Of a stretch of DNA of 64,000 nucleotides, positions 32,407 to 41,175 are shown piece after piece; positions within the stretch are counted from its first letter, which is position 1; every line of letters begins with the position of its first letter. The position numbers were made by a program, and so were the translations under genes. Source of the DNA: Achromobacter dolens (GTDB taxonomy: Bacteria; Pseudomonadota; Gammaproteobacteria; Burkholderiales; Burkholderiaceae_B); assembly GCF_902859745.1 (NCBI RefSeq), contig NZ_CADIJW010000007.1:62001-126000 (forward strand), read 5' to 3'. The notes beneath the pieces are model-generated. The model searched no databases. It had not been told where the DNA came from and saw only the letters and a list, made by a program, of their open reading frames with translations.

Positions 32407-32950
32407 AAGACGCGCCCTCCCAGGCATTGCGTTTTTTTTCGCTTGTTATTGCCACCCGGCTTCTCGAACCGGTCTGGTTACCCGCCTGTCTTCCCGCTGA
32501 AAATTTCGGTGCTGCGGACGAGTTCGGCAGATAGTAGAGAGCGACACTTCCAATCTGCTTTCGCTTTTTGCGCCGGAACGCGTGAATGCGTTATCGCTTT
32601 CCCGTAGGTCCAGCGACATGAAGCTGACTGGTTCCTGAATTGATGTCAAAATGAAGACGGCCCGCGGCCTCACCCCCTATTTCGAGAGACGAAAGCCGCG
32701 TGCGCGGCCGGCTCCGGCAAGGCGGATCGAGTCAGCGAAAAGATCAGGAAAGCCGTCCGCGAACGGGACGAAGAATGGTCGGCGCAATGCATCCATGTCC
32801 GCCACGGCGAGCGCCGTATCCACCCCCATGGCAGGCGCCACCCGCGCCGCATTGCGCGACGTCGGCGCGGCCCGTCACCCCTCGGGATGACGGACCGCCA
32901 TGCGCCCGGACGCGCGGCGCGTCACGCGCCGCCACGCCGATCGAGCCGGA
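32407..32950. other. intergenic stretch without a supported gene
   Basis: These 544 bp upstream of tctB are less GC-rich than the surroundings in the first ~240 bp, as promoter regions often are, including a T-rich run near 32434. A 50-codon leftward frame (32677-32829, MGVDTALAVADMDALRRPFF) and a 79-codon rightward frame (32651-32890) occur, but neither shows the strong third-position G/C bias of real genes here or any recognisable family. I see no hairpin terminator, riboswitch or repeat. Confidence 0.5.
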
Positions 32951-34795
32951 TCAGGCCGGCAGGGCCGCCATGCGCGGCGCGGCGCCGTGCGCATCACCGC
33001 GCAGCTTGAACAGGGCCACGGTGCCGGCCAGCGCGCCGGCCTGGTCGCTCAGCATTGCCGAAGCCGCCGCCGACTGCTCCACCAGCGCCGCGTTCTGTTG
33101 CGTGGCCTGGTCCATCTCCGACACGCTGCGGTCGATCTGGCTGATGCCCACGCTCTGCTCGGCCATGGCGCCGTGGATCTCGCTGACAAGACGCTGAACG
33201 CGCGACACGCCTTCAACGATCTCCTGCATGGTCGAGCCGGCCGCCTGGACCCGTTCGGTGCCGCTGCGCACGTTCTGCACCGACGCCTGGATGAGCGCGC
33301 GGATCTCCTGCGCCGAGGCCGCGCTGCGTTGCGCCAACGTGCGCACCTCGCCGGCCACCACGGCGAAGCCGCGGCCCTGCTCGCCCGCGCGCGCCGCCTC
33401 GACCGCCGCGTTCAGCGCCAGGATGTTGGTCTGGAAAGCGATGCCGTCGATGACACTGATGATCTCGGTGATGCGCTCGGACGACTGCGCGATCGCGCCC
33501 ATGGTGCTGACCGCGTCGGTCACCACCTGGCCGCCGCGCTCGGCCGCCTGGCTGGCTTCGGTTGCCAGGCGCGTGGCGTGCTCGGCGGCCTCTTCGGTCT
33601 GGCGCACGCTGGAGGTCAGCTCGGTCAGCGCCGACGAGGTCTCCTGCAACGAGCCGGCGGACACTTCGGTGCGTTGCGACAGGTCGCGGTTGCCCATCTC
33701 GATCTCGCGCGTGGCCGAGGTCATCGAGTGCACGCCGTTGCGCACGTCCAGCATGACATGGCTGATCTTGTCGACGAAGGCGTTGAACGAGGAAGAGATC
33801 TGCGCCACTTCGTCGTGCCCGACAACCGCCAGCCGATGCGTCATGTCGCCGTCGCCCGAGCCGATGGTGTCCATGGCGTCGCGCACCGCCGACAGGCGCT
33901 TGAAGGCGCGCGAAGTCACCACGCTGGCGAGCAGCACCGCGACCAGCGTCAGCACCACCATCGAGATCAGCGTGGCATTGAAGACCTGCGACAGGCCGGC
34001 GGTGGCCTCGGCCTCGTCCAGCGCGATCACCAGGAACCAGTCGGTGCCGGCGATGGGACGCGCCTTGAGCAGCTTGGGCACGCCGCCCAGGCGCAGCGCC
34101 AGCGGCGTCGCGCCCTCTTGCGCCATGCTCGCCAGCACGGCCGGCGTCAGGCCGGCGGCCACGTCGGTGGACGGCTTGAGCGCCAGCTTGTCATCGACGT
34201 GCGAAATCACCTGGCCGTCGGTGGCCAGCACGAACGCGGTGCTGGAGGGCGTGGGCCGGATTGCCTTGATGACGTCCTTGATGCCGTCCAGCGCCACCGC
34301 GCCGCTGATGGCGCCGGTGGTCTCGCCGGCGCGCACGATCGGCGCGGTGAAGGCCACGTAGGGCTTGCCGGTGCCGGAATCGCCATACGGCTTGGTCACG
34401 GTCAGCTTGCCGGCGGCCACCGCGCTCTTGTACCAGGGGCGCGCGGTGGGGTCGTAGTCGGGCGGCGTCTGCGCGGTCGAGAAGTAACTCTTGTCGGACC
34501 AGCCTATGCTGGTGATGGGAAAGCCGTTGGTGGCGCCCATGAGCTTGGTCAGGCCGCGCGGATCGCCCTTTTCCACCACCGCGGCAGTGGCCGATACCGC
34601 CAGGGCCTTGTCGGCCGACCAGCGTTCGATGGCGCTGGCGTTGCCGGCGGCGATGGCGTCCAGGTCCGCGGAGATGGTCGCCATCATGTTGTCGCGCACA
34701 ATGTGATAGATCGCAATGCCCGAGAGCACCAGCGCGCCGATGACGGTGAAACAGGTGATCAACAGGATCCTGTTGCGCAACGAGGTGATTTTCAT
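32951..34795 (-). CDS. methyl-accepting chemotaxis protein with dCache sensor
   Basis: The 614-residue chemoreceptor has TM1 (~8-30), a periplasmic double-Cache domain (~35-260; [40 protein letters not shown] is the Cache ligand strand), TM2 (~268-290), a HAMP linker and a signalling domain whose hairpin tip reads [53 protein letters not shown]. dCache domains usually bind amino acids or carboxylates. The tctBA operon upstream could share its ligand class, but this is conjecture. No CheBR-binding pentapeptide tail is visible. The ATG at 34795 begins the TM1 signal anchor. Confidence 0.92.
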   Translation of the reverse strand: MKITSLRNRILLITCFTVIGALVLSGIAIYHIVRDNMMATISADLDAIAAGNASAIERWSADKALAVSATAAVVEKGDPRGLTKLMGATNGFPITSIGWSDKSYFSTAQTPPDYDPTARPWYKSAVAAGKLTVTKPYGDSGTGKPYVAFTAPIVRAGETTGAISGAVALDGIKDVIKAIRPTPSSTAFVLATDGQVISHVDDKLALKPSTDVAAGLTPAVLASMAQEGATPLALRLGGVPKLLKARPIAGTDWFLVIALDEAEATAGLSQVFNATLISMVVLTLVAVLLASVVTSRAFKRLSAVRDAMDTIGSGDGDMTHRLAVVGHDEVAQISSSFNAFVDKISHVMLDVRNGVHSMTSATREIEMGNRDLSQRTEVSAGSLQETSSALTELTSSVRQTEEAAEHATRLATEASQAAERGGQVVTDAVSTMGAIAQSSERITEIISVIDGIAFQTNILALNAAVEAARAGEQGRGFAVVAGEVRTLAQRSAASAQEIRALIQASVQNVRSGTERVQAAGSTMQEIVEGVSRVQRLVSEIHGAMAEQSVGISQIDRSVSEMDQATQQNAALVEQSAAASAMLSDQAGALAGTVALFKLRGDAHGAAPRMAALPA

Positions 34796-35000
34796 GCTTG
34801 TCTTCTTACTGCAACTGCCCATGCCGGGGGGCACGGGTATCCAGGTACGCGACGACGCAAGCGTCCGCGCCATCCTGGCTTACGGCAGTGCAACATAGGA
34901 CTTTAGGGAAACAGCGCGGGCATAATGTCGACAAGGCCGCTCCCTGGGCCGAGGACCCGGGGCCGGCGTCGATGCGTCAGTGTTTTTCTGGGAGCTTTCT

Positions 35001-36056
35001 TTGGACCCGATACTCGCCGAACTGTCGGCGTCTCTGCAGGCGGCCAAGTCGGTCGAACAGTTGACGCGCCCCCTTCTGGATATGCTCGGAGCCGTCACCG
35101 GCCTGGAATCCACCTATCTCACCTCGATCGATCCGGACCAGGACCAGCAGCACGTGCGCTACGCGCGCAACGTCGGCGCGCTGCAGATTCCGGAAGGTCT
35201 GTCGGTGCCCTGGTCGGACACGCTGTGCAAGCGCGCGCTGGAAGAAGGCCGCATGTCCACCAGCGACGTCGGCGCCTGCTGGCCCGACTCCGACGCGGCG
35301 CGCCAGCTTGGCATCCAGACCTACGTCAGCACCCCGATCCGCACCGACGACGGCCTGCTGCTGGGCACCCTGTGCGGCGCCAGCGCCCGCCGCCAGTACA
35401 TCGCGCCGCAGGCCGAGGAAATCATGCGCCTGTTCTCCAGCGTGATCGCCAACTTCCTGGAACGCGAACAACTGGTGGCCGAGCTGCGCACCGCCAACAC
35501 CAAGCTGATGGCCTACGCGCTGACCGATCCCCTGACCGGCCTGCCCAACCGGCGCGCGCTGTACGAGGAACTGGAGCGCCTGCGCGGCCGCGCGCTGCGC
35601 GAAGGCGGCAGCGTGCTGGTGGGCGTGGTGGACCTGGACGGCTTCAAGGGCATCAACGACACCTACGGCCACCAGTCGGGCGACGCCTTCCTGCAGGAGG
35701 TCTCGCGGCGCCTGGCGATGGCGCTGCGCGCCTCCGACATGGTCGGGCGATTGGGCGGCGACGAATTCGTGCTGGTCGGCCCGGGCCCCGCGCTGGCGCG
35801 CGGCGACGCGGCGCCGGGCCACGAGGCCGAGCGCGGCGACGCCGAGGAAGCCGCCCGCTCGCTGGAAGATCGGGCCGCCGCCGCCACCGTCGGCCGCTAC
35901 CCGCTCGGCGACATCACCCTGACCTACGAAGGCGCCAGCGTCGGCGTGGTGGCGCTCGATCCGCGCGGCCTGGCGGCCGAGGAAGCCGTGCGCCTGGCCG
36001 ATGCCCGCATGTACGAGATCAAGCGCGCCCGCAAGGCGGCCCGCACCCTACACTGA
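35001..36056 (+). CDS. GAF-GGDEF diguanylate cyclase
   Basis: The protein has an N-terminal GAF domain (~10-160; LEEGRMSTSDVGACWPDS, IQTYVSTPIRTDDGLLLGTLCG) and a GGDEF domain (~175-350) with the intact signature LGGDEF near residue 252, so it should make c-di-GMP. A ~40-residue Ala/Glu/Gly-rich insertion interrupts the domain just after GGDEF (ARGDAAPGHEAERGDAEEAA). The N-terminus is uncertain: a TTG at 35001 has GGGAG six bases upstream and gives 351 residues; the GTG at 34980 adds seven. No I-site RxxD is clear. Divergent from the chemoreceptor gene. Confidence 0.85.
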   Translation: MDPILAELSASLQAAKSVEQLTRPLLDMLGAVTGLESTYLTSIDPDQDQQHVRYARNVGALQIPEGLSVPWSDTLCKRALEEGRMSTSDVGACWPDSDAARQLGIQTYVSTPIRTDDGLLLGTLCGASARRQYIAPQAEEIMRLFSSVIANFLEREQLVAELRTANTKLMAYALTDPLTGLPNRRALYEELERLRGRALREGGSVLVGVVDLDGFKGINDTYGHQSGDAFLQEVSRRLAMALRASDMVGRLGGDEFVLVGPGPALARGDAAPGHEAERGDAEEAARSLEDRAAAATVGRYPLGDITLTYEGASVGVVALDPRGLAAEEAVRLADARMYEIKRARKAARTLH

Positions 36057-36133
36057 GACGCGGGCCGCGGCGATCCGGGACGCCGTGCTCCCCGGGGCTT
36101 GCACAACACATAAGCAACTGCTAATGTGTTGCC

Positions 36134-36448
36134 ATGATCGAAAACGACATCTTCAAGGCCCTGGCCGACCCGACCCGCCGCGCGCTGTTCGACAAGCTCG
36201 CGGCGGGCGCCATGAACGCCAGCGCGCTGCGCGAGGGCCTGGACATCAGCCAGCCCGCGGTCTCGCAGCACCTCGCGGTGCTGCGCCAGGCGCGGCTGGT
36301 GCGCGAGGAACGCCAGGGACGTTTCGTCAACTACCAGGTCGACCCGGACGGGCTGGCGCTGATCGCCGGCTGGCTGTCGAAGTACCGCGCCTGGTGGCCG
36401 GCGCGGGTCGACGCCCTGAAAACGCTGCTCAAGGACATGGACCAATGA
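36134..36448 (+). CDS. ArsR-family transcriptional regulator
   Basis: The 104-residue ArsR winged-helix protein (FKALADPTRRALFDKLAAG; LDISQPAVSQHLAVLRQARLVREERQGRFVNYQVD) lacks the metal-binding ELCVC motif, so it belongs to the non-metal group commonly paired with SRPBCC proteins. Its stop overlaps the next gene's ATG, giving coupled translation with the AHSA1-type protein. Confidence 0.9.
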   Translation: MIENDIFKALADPTRRALFDKLAAGAMNASALREGLDISQPAVSQHLAVLRQARLVREERQGRFVNYQVDPDGLALIAGWLSKYRAWWPARVDALKTLLKDMDQ

Positions 36449-36804
36449 CCCACACGGCCTCCGCCCCGCGGGACACGGCAATCGTGCTCGACTATGAGCT
36501 GGATGCGCCGCCCGAGAAGGTCTGGCGCGCCCTCAGCATTCCCGCCTTGCGCGAGCAGTGGCTGCCGGCCAGCGCGCTGGCCGATCCTGAGCCGCTGGCC
36601 GCGACACCCGGCGTCGAAGTCCGCTACCGCATGCGCGACACGCTGCCGCCCTGCCTGGAAAGTGTGGTCACCTTCCAGCTCAGCCCCACCGCCGACGGCG
36701 GCACCCGCCTGACCATCGTCCACGCCCCCGACGACGCGCGGCTGGCGCGGCCCGCGCCGCAGGCGGCCAACGATGCGTGGCCGGCCCTCAAGCTCGCCGC
36801 CTGA
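36445..36804 (+). CDS. SRPBCC / AHSA1-type protein
   Basis: The 119-residue protein has the START-like fold pattern of Aha1-related proteins: IVLDYELDAPPEKVWRALSIPALREQWLP at the start and TFQLSPTADGGTRLTIVHA as the closing strands, with a lost or shortened final helix. Such proteins bind hydrophobic ligands. It overlaps the upstream ArsR stop by 4 bp; the ClpP gene follows 39 bp later and could be on the same transcript. Confidence 0.82.
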   Translation: MTHTASAPRDTAIVLDYELDAPPEKVWRALSIPALREQWLPASALADPEPLAATPGVEVRYRMRDTLPPCLESVVTFQLSPTADGGTRLTIVHAPDDARLARPAPQAANDAWPALKLAA

Positions 36805-36843
36805 CGCCGCTTTTTCCCTTTGATGCAAGACAGGAGTTCGCGC

Positions 36844-37449
36844 ATGAGCGAAACGATGCAGCTCGTCCCGATGGTGGTGGAACAGTCCGGCCGCGGGGAA
36901 CGTTCGTTCGATATCTATTCGCGCCTGCTGCGCGAACGCATCATCTTCCTGAGCGGCGAAGTCAATGACGCCGTGTCGGCCCTGGTGTGCGCGCAGTTGC
37001 TGTTCCTGGAAGCCGAAAACCCCGGCAAGCCGATCCACCTGTACATCAACTCGCCCGGCGGGGTCATCACCAGCGGGCTGGCCATGTACGACACCATGCA
37101 GTTCATCAAGTCGCCGGTTCACACCCTTTGCATGGGCACCGCGCGCTCGATGGGGTCGTTCCTGCTGATGGCCGGCGAGCCCGGTCATCGCGCCGCGCTG
37201 GCCAACGCCAGTCTGCACGTGCACCAGCCGCTGGGCGGCTTCCAGGGCCAGGCCTCGGACATGCTGATCCACGCCGAGGAAATGCAGCGCACCAAGCAGC
37301 GCATCATCCGCCTATATGCCGAGCATTGCGGGCGCGACTACGACGACGTCGAGCGCAGCCTGGACCGCGACCGCTACATGAGCGCCGAGGAAGCCGTGCA
37401 ATGGGGCTTGATCGACCACGTCATGGATCCGCGCTCGGCCGGGTTCTGA
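36844..37449 (+). CDS. clpP: ATP-dependent Clp protease proteolytic subunit (paralog)
   Basis: The 201-residue ClpP has an apparently complete Ser-His-Asp triad: Ser102 in [13 protein letters not shown], His127 in [16 protein letters not shown], and Asp174 or Asp176 in SLDRDRYMS. The N-terminus [25 protein letters not shown] is typical. It is not next to clpX or tig, so it is probably a second copy, with ArsR-SRPBCC genes upstream instead. The ATG at 36844 is chosen because the family start lies there; one at 36820 adds eight residues. Confidence 0.88.
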   Translation: MSETMQLVPMVVEQSGRGERSFDIYSRLLRERIIFLSGEVNDAVSALVCAQLLFLEAENPGKPIHLYINSPGGVITSGLAMYDTMQFIKSPVHTLCMGTARSMGSFLLMAGEPGHRAALANASLHVHQPLGGFQGQASDMLIHAEEMQRTKQRIIRLYAEHCGRDYDDVERSLDRDRYMSAEEAVQWGLIDHVMDPRSAGF

Positions 37450-37506
37450 CGCGGCCAAGCGCGTTGCGTCCCGTCATGCCATCGACGCACGCAAGCCGCG
37501 CGACGG

Positions 37507-38763
37507 CTACGCCTCGGCCAGCGCGCGCTGATGACGCGCGCGCAACACGCCATTGGCCACGGCGCCCGCCGCCAGCAGCACCGCGGTGCCCAGGAAGACG
37601 GCGGGCATGCCGAAATGCCCGCCGATGAAACCGCCCAGCAACGGGCCCGCCACCTGGCCCGCGTACTGGGCCGAAATCGACATGCCCAGCACATTGCCGC
37701 CAACGCCGTCGGGCACGTTGTGACGGATCACGCTGGTGACGCACGGCAGCAGCCCGCCCAGCGCCAGACCCATCAGGAAACGCAGCGCCACCAGTTGCCA
37801 ACCGGCTGTGACGAAAGCCTGCGGAATCAGCAGCAGCGCGGCCACGGCAAGCGCGCCGACGATCACCGTCCAGTGGCCCACGCGATCGGCCAGCCGGCCC
37901 AGTCGCGAGGCCGACAGGATCGCCCCCAGCGCCGCCGCCGACATGACCACCCCGGACACCAGCGTGACGCGGGCCGGATCCTCCACCAACTGGCCCACGT
38001 ATACCGTGATGATGGGTTCGATCGACATGGTGGCGAACATCAGCAGCATGCCGGTCGCCAGCATCGCGGCCACCGGCCGCTTGTCGGGGATCTGCGCCCA
38101 GCCGCCGCGGCGCTGGCCGCCCTGCCCGGCCGCCTTGGGCGGGCGCGGCATTTCCTTGATGAGGAAGACGGTGGCCAGAAACGCCAGGAAGATGACGCCG
38201 CCCGCCAGCAGGAACGTGGCGCGGATGCCGATCAGCGGCGGCAGCGCGCCGCCAATCAACGGCCCCACGAGGTTGCCCGCCATGATGCCGGCCGACAGTA
38301 CGCCCAGCGCCCAACCCGAGCGCGCCTTGGGCGCCTGCATTGCCACCAGGATGGTCGAACCCGACGCGTAGCCGCCGGCCAGGCCCACCAGCAGCCGCAG
38401 CAGCACCAGTTGCCACGCGTTCTGCACCATGCCGGTCAGCGACATGCAGACCGCCATGCCGAACGAGGCGCGCACCAGCATCAGCTTGCGTCCGTAGCGG
38501 TCGCCCAGCCGGCCCCACAATGGCGCGACCAATGCCGCGGCGAAGAAGGTGGCGCCGTAGGCCACGCCCGACCACTGCACGATGGCGGCATGGCCCTGCA
38601 CACCCAGCTCTTCCACGTACAGCGGCAGGAACGGCAGCAGCAGCGTCATCGCCACGATGGTGCTGAACGAGCCGGCGAAACAGACGGCCAGGTTGCGGCG
38701 CCAGTGGATGTTCTCGGCCGGCGCGGCGGCGCCGACGCGATCCGGGGTCGTGGGGGAAGTCAT
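37507..38763 (-). CDS. MFS multidrug exporter
   Basis: The 418-residue protein has 12 helices and MFS motif A in loop 2-3 (PLWGRLGDRYGRKLMLVRA), a mid-protein cytoplasmic loop rich in Lys/Arg/Gly (RPPKAAGQGGQRRGG) and SAGIMAGNLVGPLIGGALPPLIG in helix 5 (motif C of drug antiporters). It most resembles MdtG-like exporters. It is followed upstream on the same strand by an AraC gene 119 bp away; whether they form one unit is unclear. Confidence 0.87.
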   Translation of the reverse strand: MTSPTTPDRVGAAAPAENIHWRRNLAVCFAGSFSTIVAMTLLLPFLPLYVEELGVQGHAAIVQWSGVAYGATFFAAALVAPLWGRLGDRYGRKLMLVRASFGMAVCMSLTGMVQNAWQLVLLRLLVGLAGGYASGSTILVAMQAPKARSGWALGVLSAGIMAGNLVGPLIGGALPPLIGIRATFLLAGGVIFLAFLATVFLIKEMPRPPKAAGQGGQRRGGWAQIPDKRPVAAMLATGMLLMFATMSIEPIITVYVGQLVEDPARVTLVSGVVMSAAALGAILSASRLGRLADRVGHWTVIVGALAVAALLLIPQAFVTAGWQLVALRFLMGLALGGLLPCVTSVIRHNVPDGVGGNVLGMSISAQYAGQVAGPLLGGFIGGHFGMPAVFLGTAVLLAAGAVANGVLRARHQRALAEA

Positions 38764-38882
38764 GGGGGCAAGCCTTGCGCTGTCGGGCGGGAAGTCGTGG
38801 AACCGGGATTGTTGCCAGCCTCGCCCCCCGCAGCAAGGCCAGCCGCGATACCGGTATTGCCGCTACCCCCCAAGGCGCGCGG

Positions 38883-39836
38883 CTACTGCGCGGCGCCGCG
38901 CAGCCAGGCCTTGGGGGTGGCCCCGCGGTGCGCCTTGAAGGCCTTGATGAAATGGCTGAGGCTGGAAAAGCCGATGCTGTAGGCGGTTTCGGTGACCGAG
39001 CAGCCGCGCCGCAACAGGCCGGCGGCCGCCTCCATCCGCGCTTGCAGCAGGCAGCCATGCACCGATTGTCCGTAGAGCGACATGAAGCCGGCCTGCAGCC
39101 GCTTTTCGCTCAGGCCCACGGCCTGCGCCAGTTGCCGCACGCCGCGGCAATCGGCGTATTCGTGCTGGATGCGGCGATGGGCCTCGGCCAGCCGCTTGCG
39201 GTCGGCCGGCGGCGGCAAGTCGGCAACGGCGCGACCGGCCAGGTGCGCCAGGGTCAGGGCCAGGGCCTCCTGGGCCTTGCCTTGCAGATATAGGGCGGCG
39301 ATCTCGCCACGGTCCTGGTTCCAGGCCAGGATCTCGCCGGCCACGCGCGCCAGTCCCGGCCACAGCGGCAGCGTCGCCAACTGCGCGTCACGCGCCGGCA
39401 CGCTGCCGTCGGCCGCGAACGCGGCGGGCGGCACCTGCCGCAAGGTGCGCCGCCACAGGGCGCGCACGGTGTCGCTGAAAAAACGGATGTCGACGGCGCG
39501 GATATTGTGGCGGCCCTTGAATTCGTCCCATCCGGGCACCGGCTCGGCCGTGCCGTGCAGGATGACGCTGCCTGGCTGGATGCGCAGGGCCGCGCCGCCC
39601 TCGAAGCCCACCCCGAACTGGCCTTCCAGCACGATCGCCACGCCGACGCTGGATTCGGCCGCGCCGCTGGCGGCCCAGTCGGACTCGGGCCGGCCGTCGA
39701 GGCAGCCGATCGAGATGCCGCCCGGCAGCTCGTGCTGGGTGCGGATCCTGAGCCAATCCGGCGGCAGCAGGCGCAGCAGGTCCTGCGCGGTAAGGGGCGC
39801 GCGGCGGTCCGGGGCAGGACGGGGCTGAGAGGCCAT
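38883..39836 (-). CDS. AraC-family regulator, siderophore-type (AlcR/PchR-like)
   Basis: The 317-residue protein has a sensor-like N-domain (~20-200) and a C-terminal AraC HTH pair (~235-315; VRQLAQAVGLSEKRLQAGFMSLYGQSVHGCLLQARMEAAAGLLRRG and VTETAYSIGFSSLSHFIKAFKAHRGATPKAW). The organisation resembles PchR/AlcR regulators, which bind siderophores and activate their transport genes. It is divergent from an MFS exporter across 93 bp that contain a Fur-like box, strengthening an iron link. Confidence 0.82.
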   Translation of the reverse strand: MASQPRPAPDRRAPLTAQDLLRLLPPDWLRIRTQHELPGGISIGCLDGRPESDWAASGAAESSVGVAIVLEGQFGVGFEGGAALRIQPGSVILHGTAEPVPGWDEFKGRHNIRAVDIRFFSDTVRALWRRTLRQVPPAAFAADGSVPARDAQLATLPLWPGLARVAGEILAWNQDRGEIAALYLQGKAQEALALTLAHLAGRAVADLPPPADRKRLAEAHRRIQHEYADCRGVRQLAQAVGLSEKRLQAGFMSLYGQSVHGCLLQARMEAAAGLLRRGCSVTETAYSIGFSSLSHFIKAFKAHRGATPKAWLRGAAQ

Positions 39837-39895
39837 TTTGTTCCAATTCCGCAATTTCCGGCGCGGATTCGCTAGCGCGGCCGCCGCCTGGCCTT

Positions 39896-39914
39896 GATGA
39901 TAACAATTTTCATC
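39896..39914. promoter_or_regulatory. Fur-box-like site
   Basis: GATGATAACAATTTTCATC matches the 19-bp Fur consensus GATAATGATAATCATTATC at 13 of 19 positions and is unusually AT-rich for this genome. It lies between the AraC gene and the divergent MFS exporter, 15 bp upstream of the exporter ATG, where Fur-Fe would block transcription. Confidence 0.55.
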
Positions 39915-39929
39915 CGCATCAAGCCTCCC

Positions 39930-41132
39930 ATGCCGCCTTTGCCAGACACCGCCCGCCGCCCGAACGAGGCCGCCGCCCTGTTCGTCTTCAACACCTTGTG
40001 CCTGACCGCAATCATGGCCTTCATGCCCGTGATCGGCCCGGTGGTGCGCGGCCTGCGGCTGGCCGAATGGCATGGCGGCCTGGTGGTCACCGTGGCCGGC
40101 GTGCTGTGGATGTTGATGGCGCGCTATTGGGGCGGCCGCAGCGACCGCATCGGCCGCCGCCGCGTGCTGCTGCGCGCCGCCGCCGGCTATATCGTCAGCT
40201 ACTTGCTGCTGGCCGTGGGCCTGGACCTGATGCTGCGCGAGCCGCCGCCGGTGTGGCTGGCGCTGCTGGCCCTGATGGCGCTGCGCGCGCTGATCGGCGC
40301 CTTCTACGCCGCCATGCCCACCGTCAGCGCGGCTCGCATCGCCGACATCACCGCGCCGGACCAACGCGGCGCCATGATGGCCAGGCTGGGCGCGGCCAAC
40401 GGCCTGGGCATGGTGCTGGGGCCGGCCATCGGCGGCCTGCTGGTCAAGGACAGCCTGACCCTGCCGCTCTACATCGCCGCCGCGCTGCCGCTGCTGGGCA
40501 CGCTGTGGCTGGCCGCGAAGCTGCCGTCCGATGCCGCGCACGAACCGCGCGCCACGCCGCCGCTGAAACTGAGCGACAGGCGCTTGCGCCTGCCGCTGGC
40601 CGCGATGCTGCTGGCCATGGGCGCGGTCATCACCGCGCAGATGATCGTCGGCTTCTACGCCATGGACGCGCTGCGCCAGGCGCCCGGCCCGGCCGCGCGG
40701 ACGGCGGGCTGGGCCATGACCACCGTCGGCGTCATGCTGATCCTGGTGCAGGTGGGGCTGGCCAAGGCGCGCCGGATGAACGCGGCGCGCTGCCTGGCGG
40801 GCGGCGCGCTGCTGTCGGGCATCGGCTTCCTGCTGGTGCCGGTGCTGGGCGGCACCGCGGGGCTGGTGGCGTGCTACGCCGTCATGGCGGCCGGCATGGG
40901 CCTGGTGTTCCCCTCGATCCAGACCTTGGCGGCCAATGCCGTGACCGCCGACGAGCAAGGCATCGCCGCCGGCTCGGTGATCGCGGTGCAGGGCATGGCG
41001 ATGGTGGTGGCGCCGCTGGTATGCACGCTGCTGTATGGCGTGCGCCCCTGGATGCCTTATGTGGTGGCCGCCAGCCTGTTGCTGCTGGTGGCGCTGGCCG
41101 CGACGCTCAAGCCGCGCGTGACCGCGCCCTGA
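39930..41132 (+). CDS. MFS exporter, possibly siderophore efflux (AlcS-like)
   Basis: The 400-residue MFS protein has motif A (RYWGGRSDRIGRRRVLLRAAAGY) and 12 helices. The ATG at 39930 gives a short N-terminus before helix 1; an earlier in-frame ATG at 39894 lies in the Fur-like site. In Bordetella a similar exporter, AlcS, secretes alcaligin and is encoded with AlcR. The divergent AraC gene and Fur-like box recall that pair, but no siderophore biosynthesis gene is present, so siderophore export is inference. Confidence 0.8.
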   Translation: MPPLPDTARRPNEAAALFVFNTLCLTAIMAFMPVIGPVVRGLRLAEWHGGLVVTVAGVLWMLMARYWGGRSDRIGRRRVLLRAAAGYIVSYLLLAVGLDLMLREPPPVWLALLALMALRALIGAFYAAMPTVSAARIADITAPDQRGAMMARLGAANGLGMVLGPAIGGLLVKDSLTLPLYIAAALPLLGTLWLAAKLPSDAAHEPRATPPLKLSDRRLRLPLAAMLLAMGAVITAQMIVGFYAMDALRQAPGPAARTAGWAMTTVGVMLILVQVGLAKARRMNAARCLAGGALLSGIGFLLVPVLGGTAGLVACYAVMAAGMGLVFPSIQTLAANAVTADEQGIAAGSVIAVQGMAMVVAPLVCTLLYGVRPWMPYVVAASLLLLVALAATLKPRVTAP

Positions 41133-41137
41133 CGCCA

Positions 41138-41160
41138 CGGCCCCCGCGGCGCGGGGGCCG
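41138..41160. terminator. hairpin between convergent genes
   Basis: CGGCCCCCGC and its complement form a 10-bp stem with a 3-nt loop, immediately after the MFS stop and 15 bp before the convergent Bug gene ends. It lacks a T-tract on both strands but is well placed to end both transcripts. Confidence 0.5.
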
Positions 41161-41175
41161 GATCAGTGGTTCGCG

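Noticed and set aside
32677-32829. 50-codon leftward frame upstream of tctB
   Set aside because: It has weak third-position G/C bias, no clear ribosome site and no recognised family; listed only as part of the intergenic note.
39894-39930. Upstream ATG for the MFS exporter
   Set aside because: It lies within the Fur-like element and adds a non-conserved prefix; the ATG at 39930 gives the normal N-terminus.
38883-41138. 751-codon leftward frame running through the MFS gene
   Set aside because: Only the last 317 codons form the AraC protein; the part opposite the MFS gene is low-complexity His/Gln/Ala/Gly shadow.
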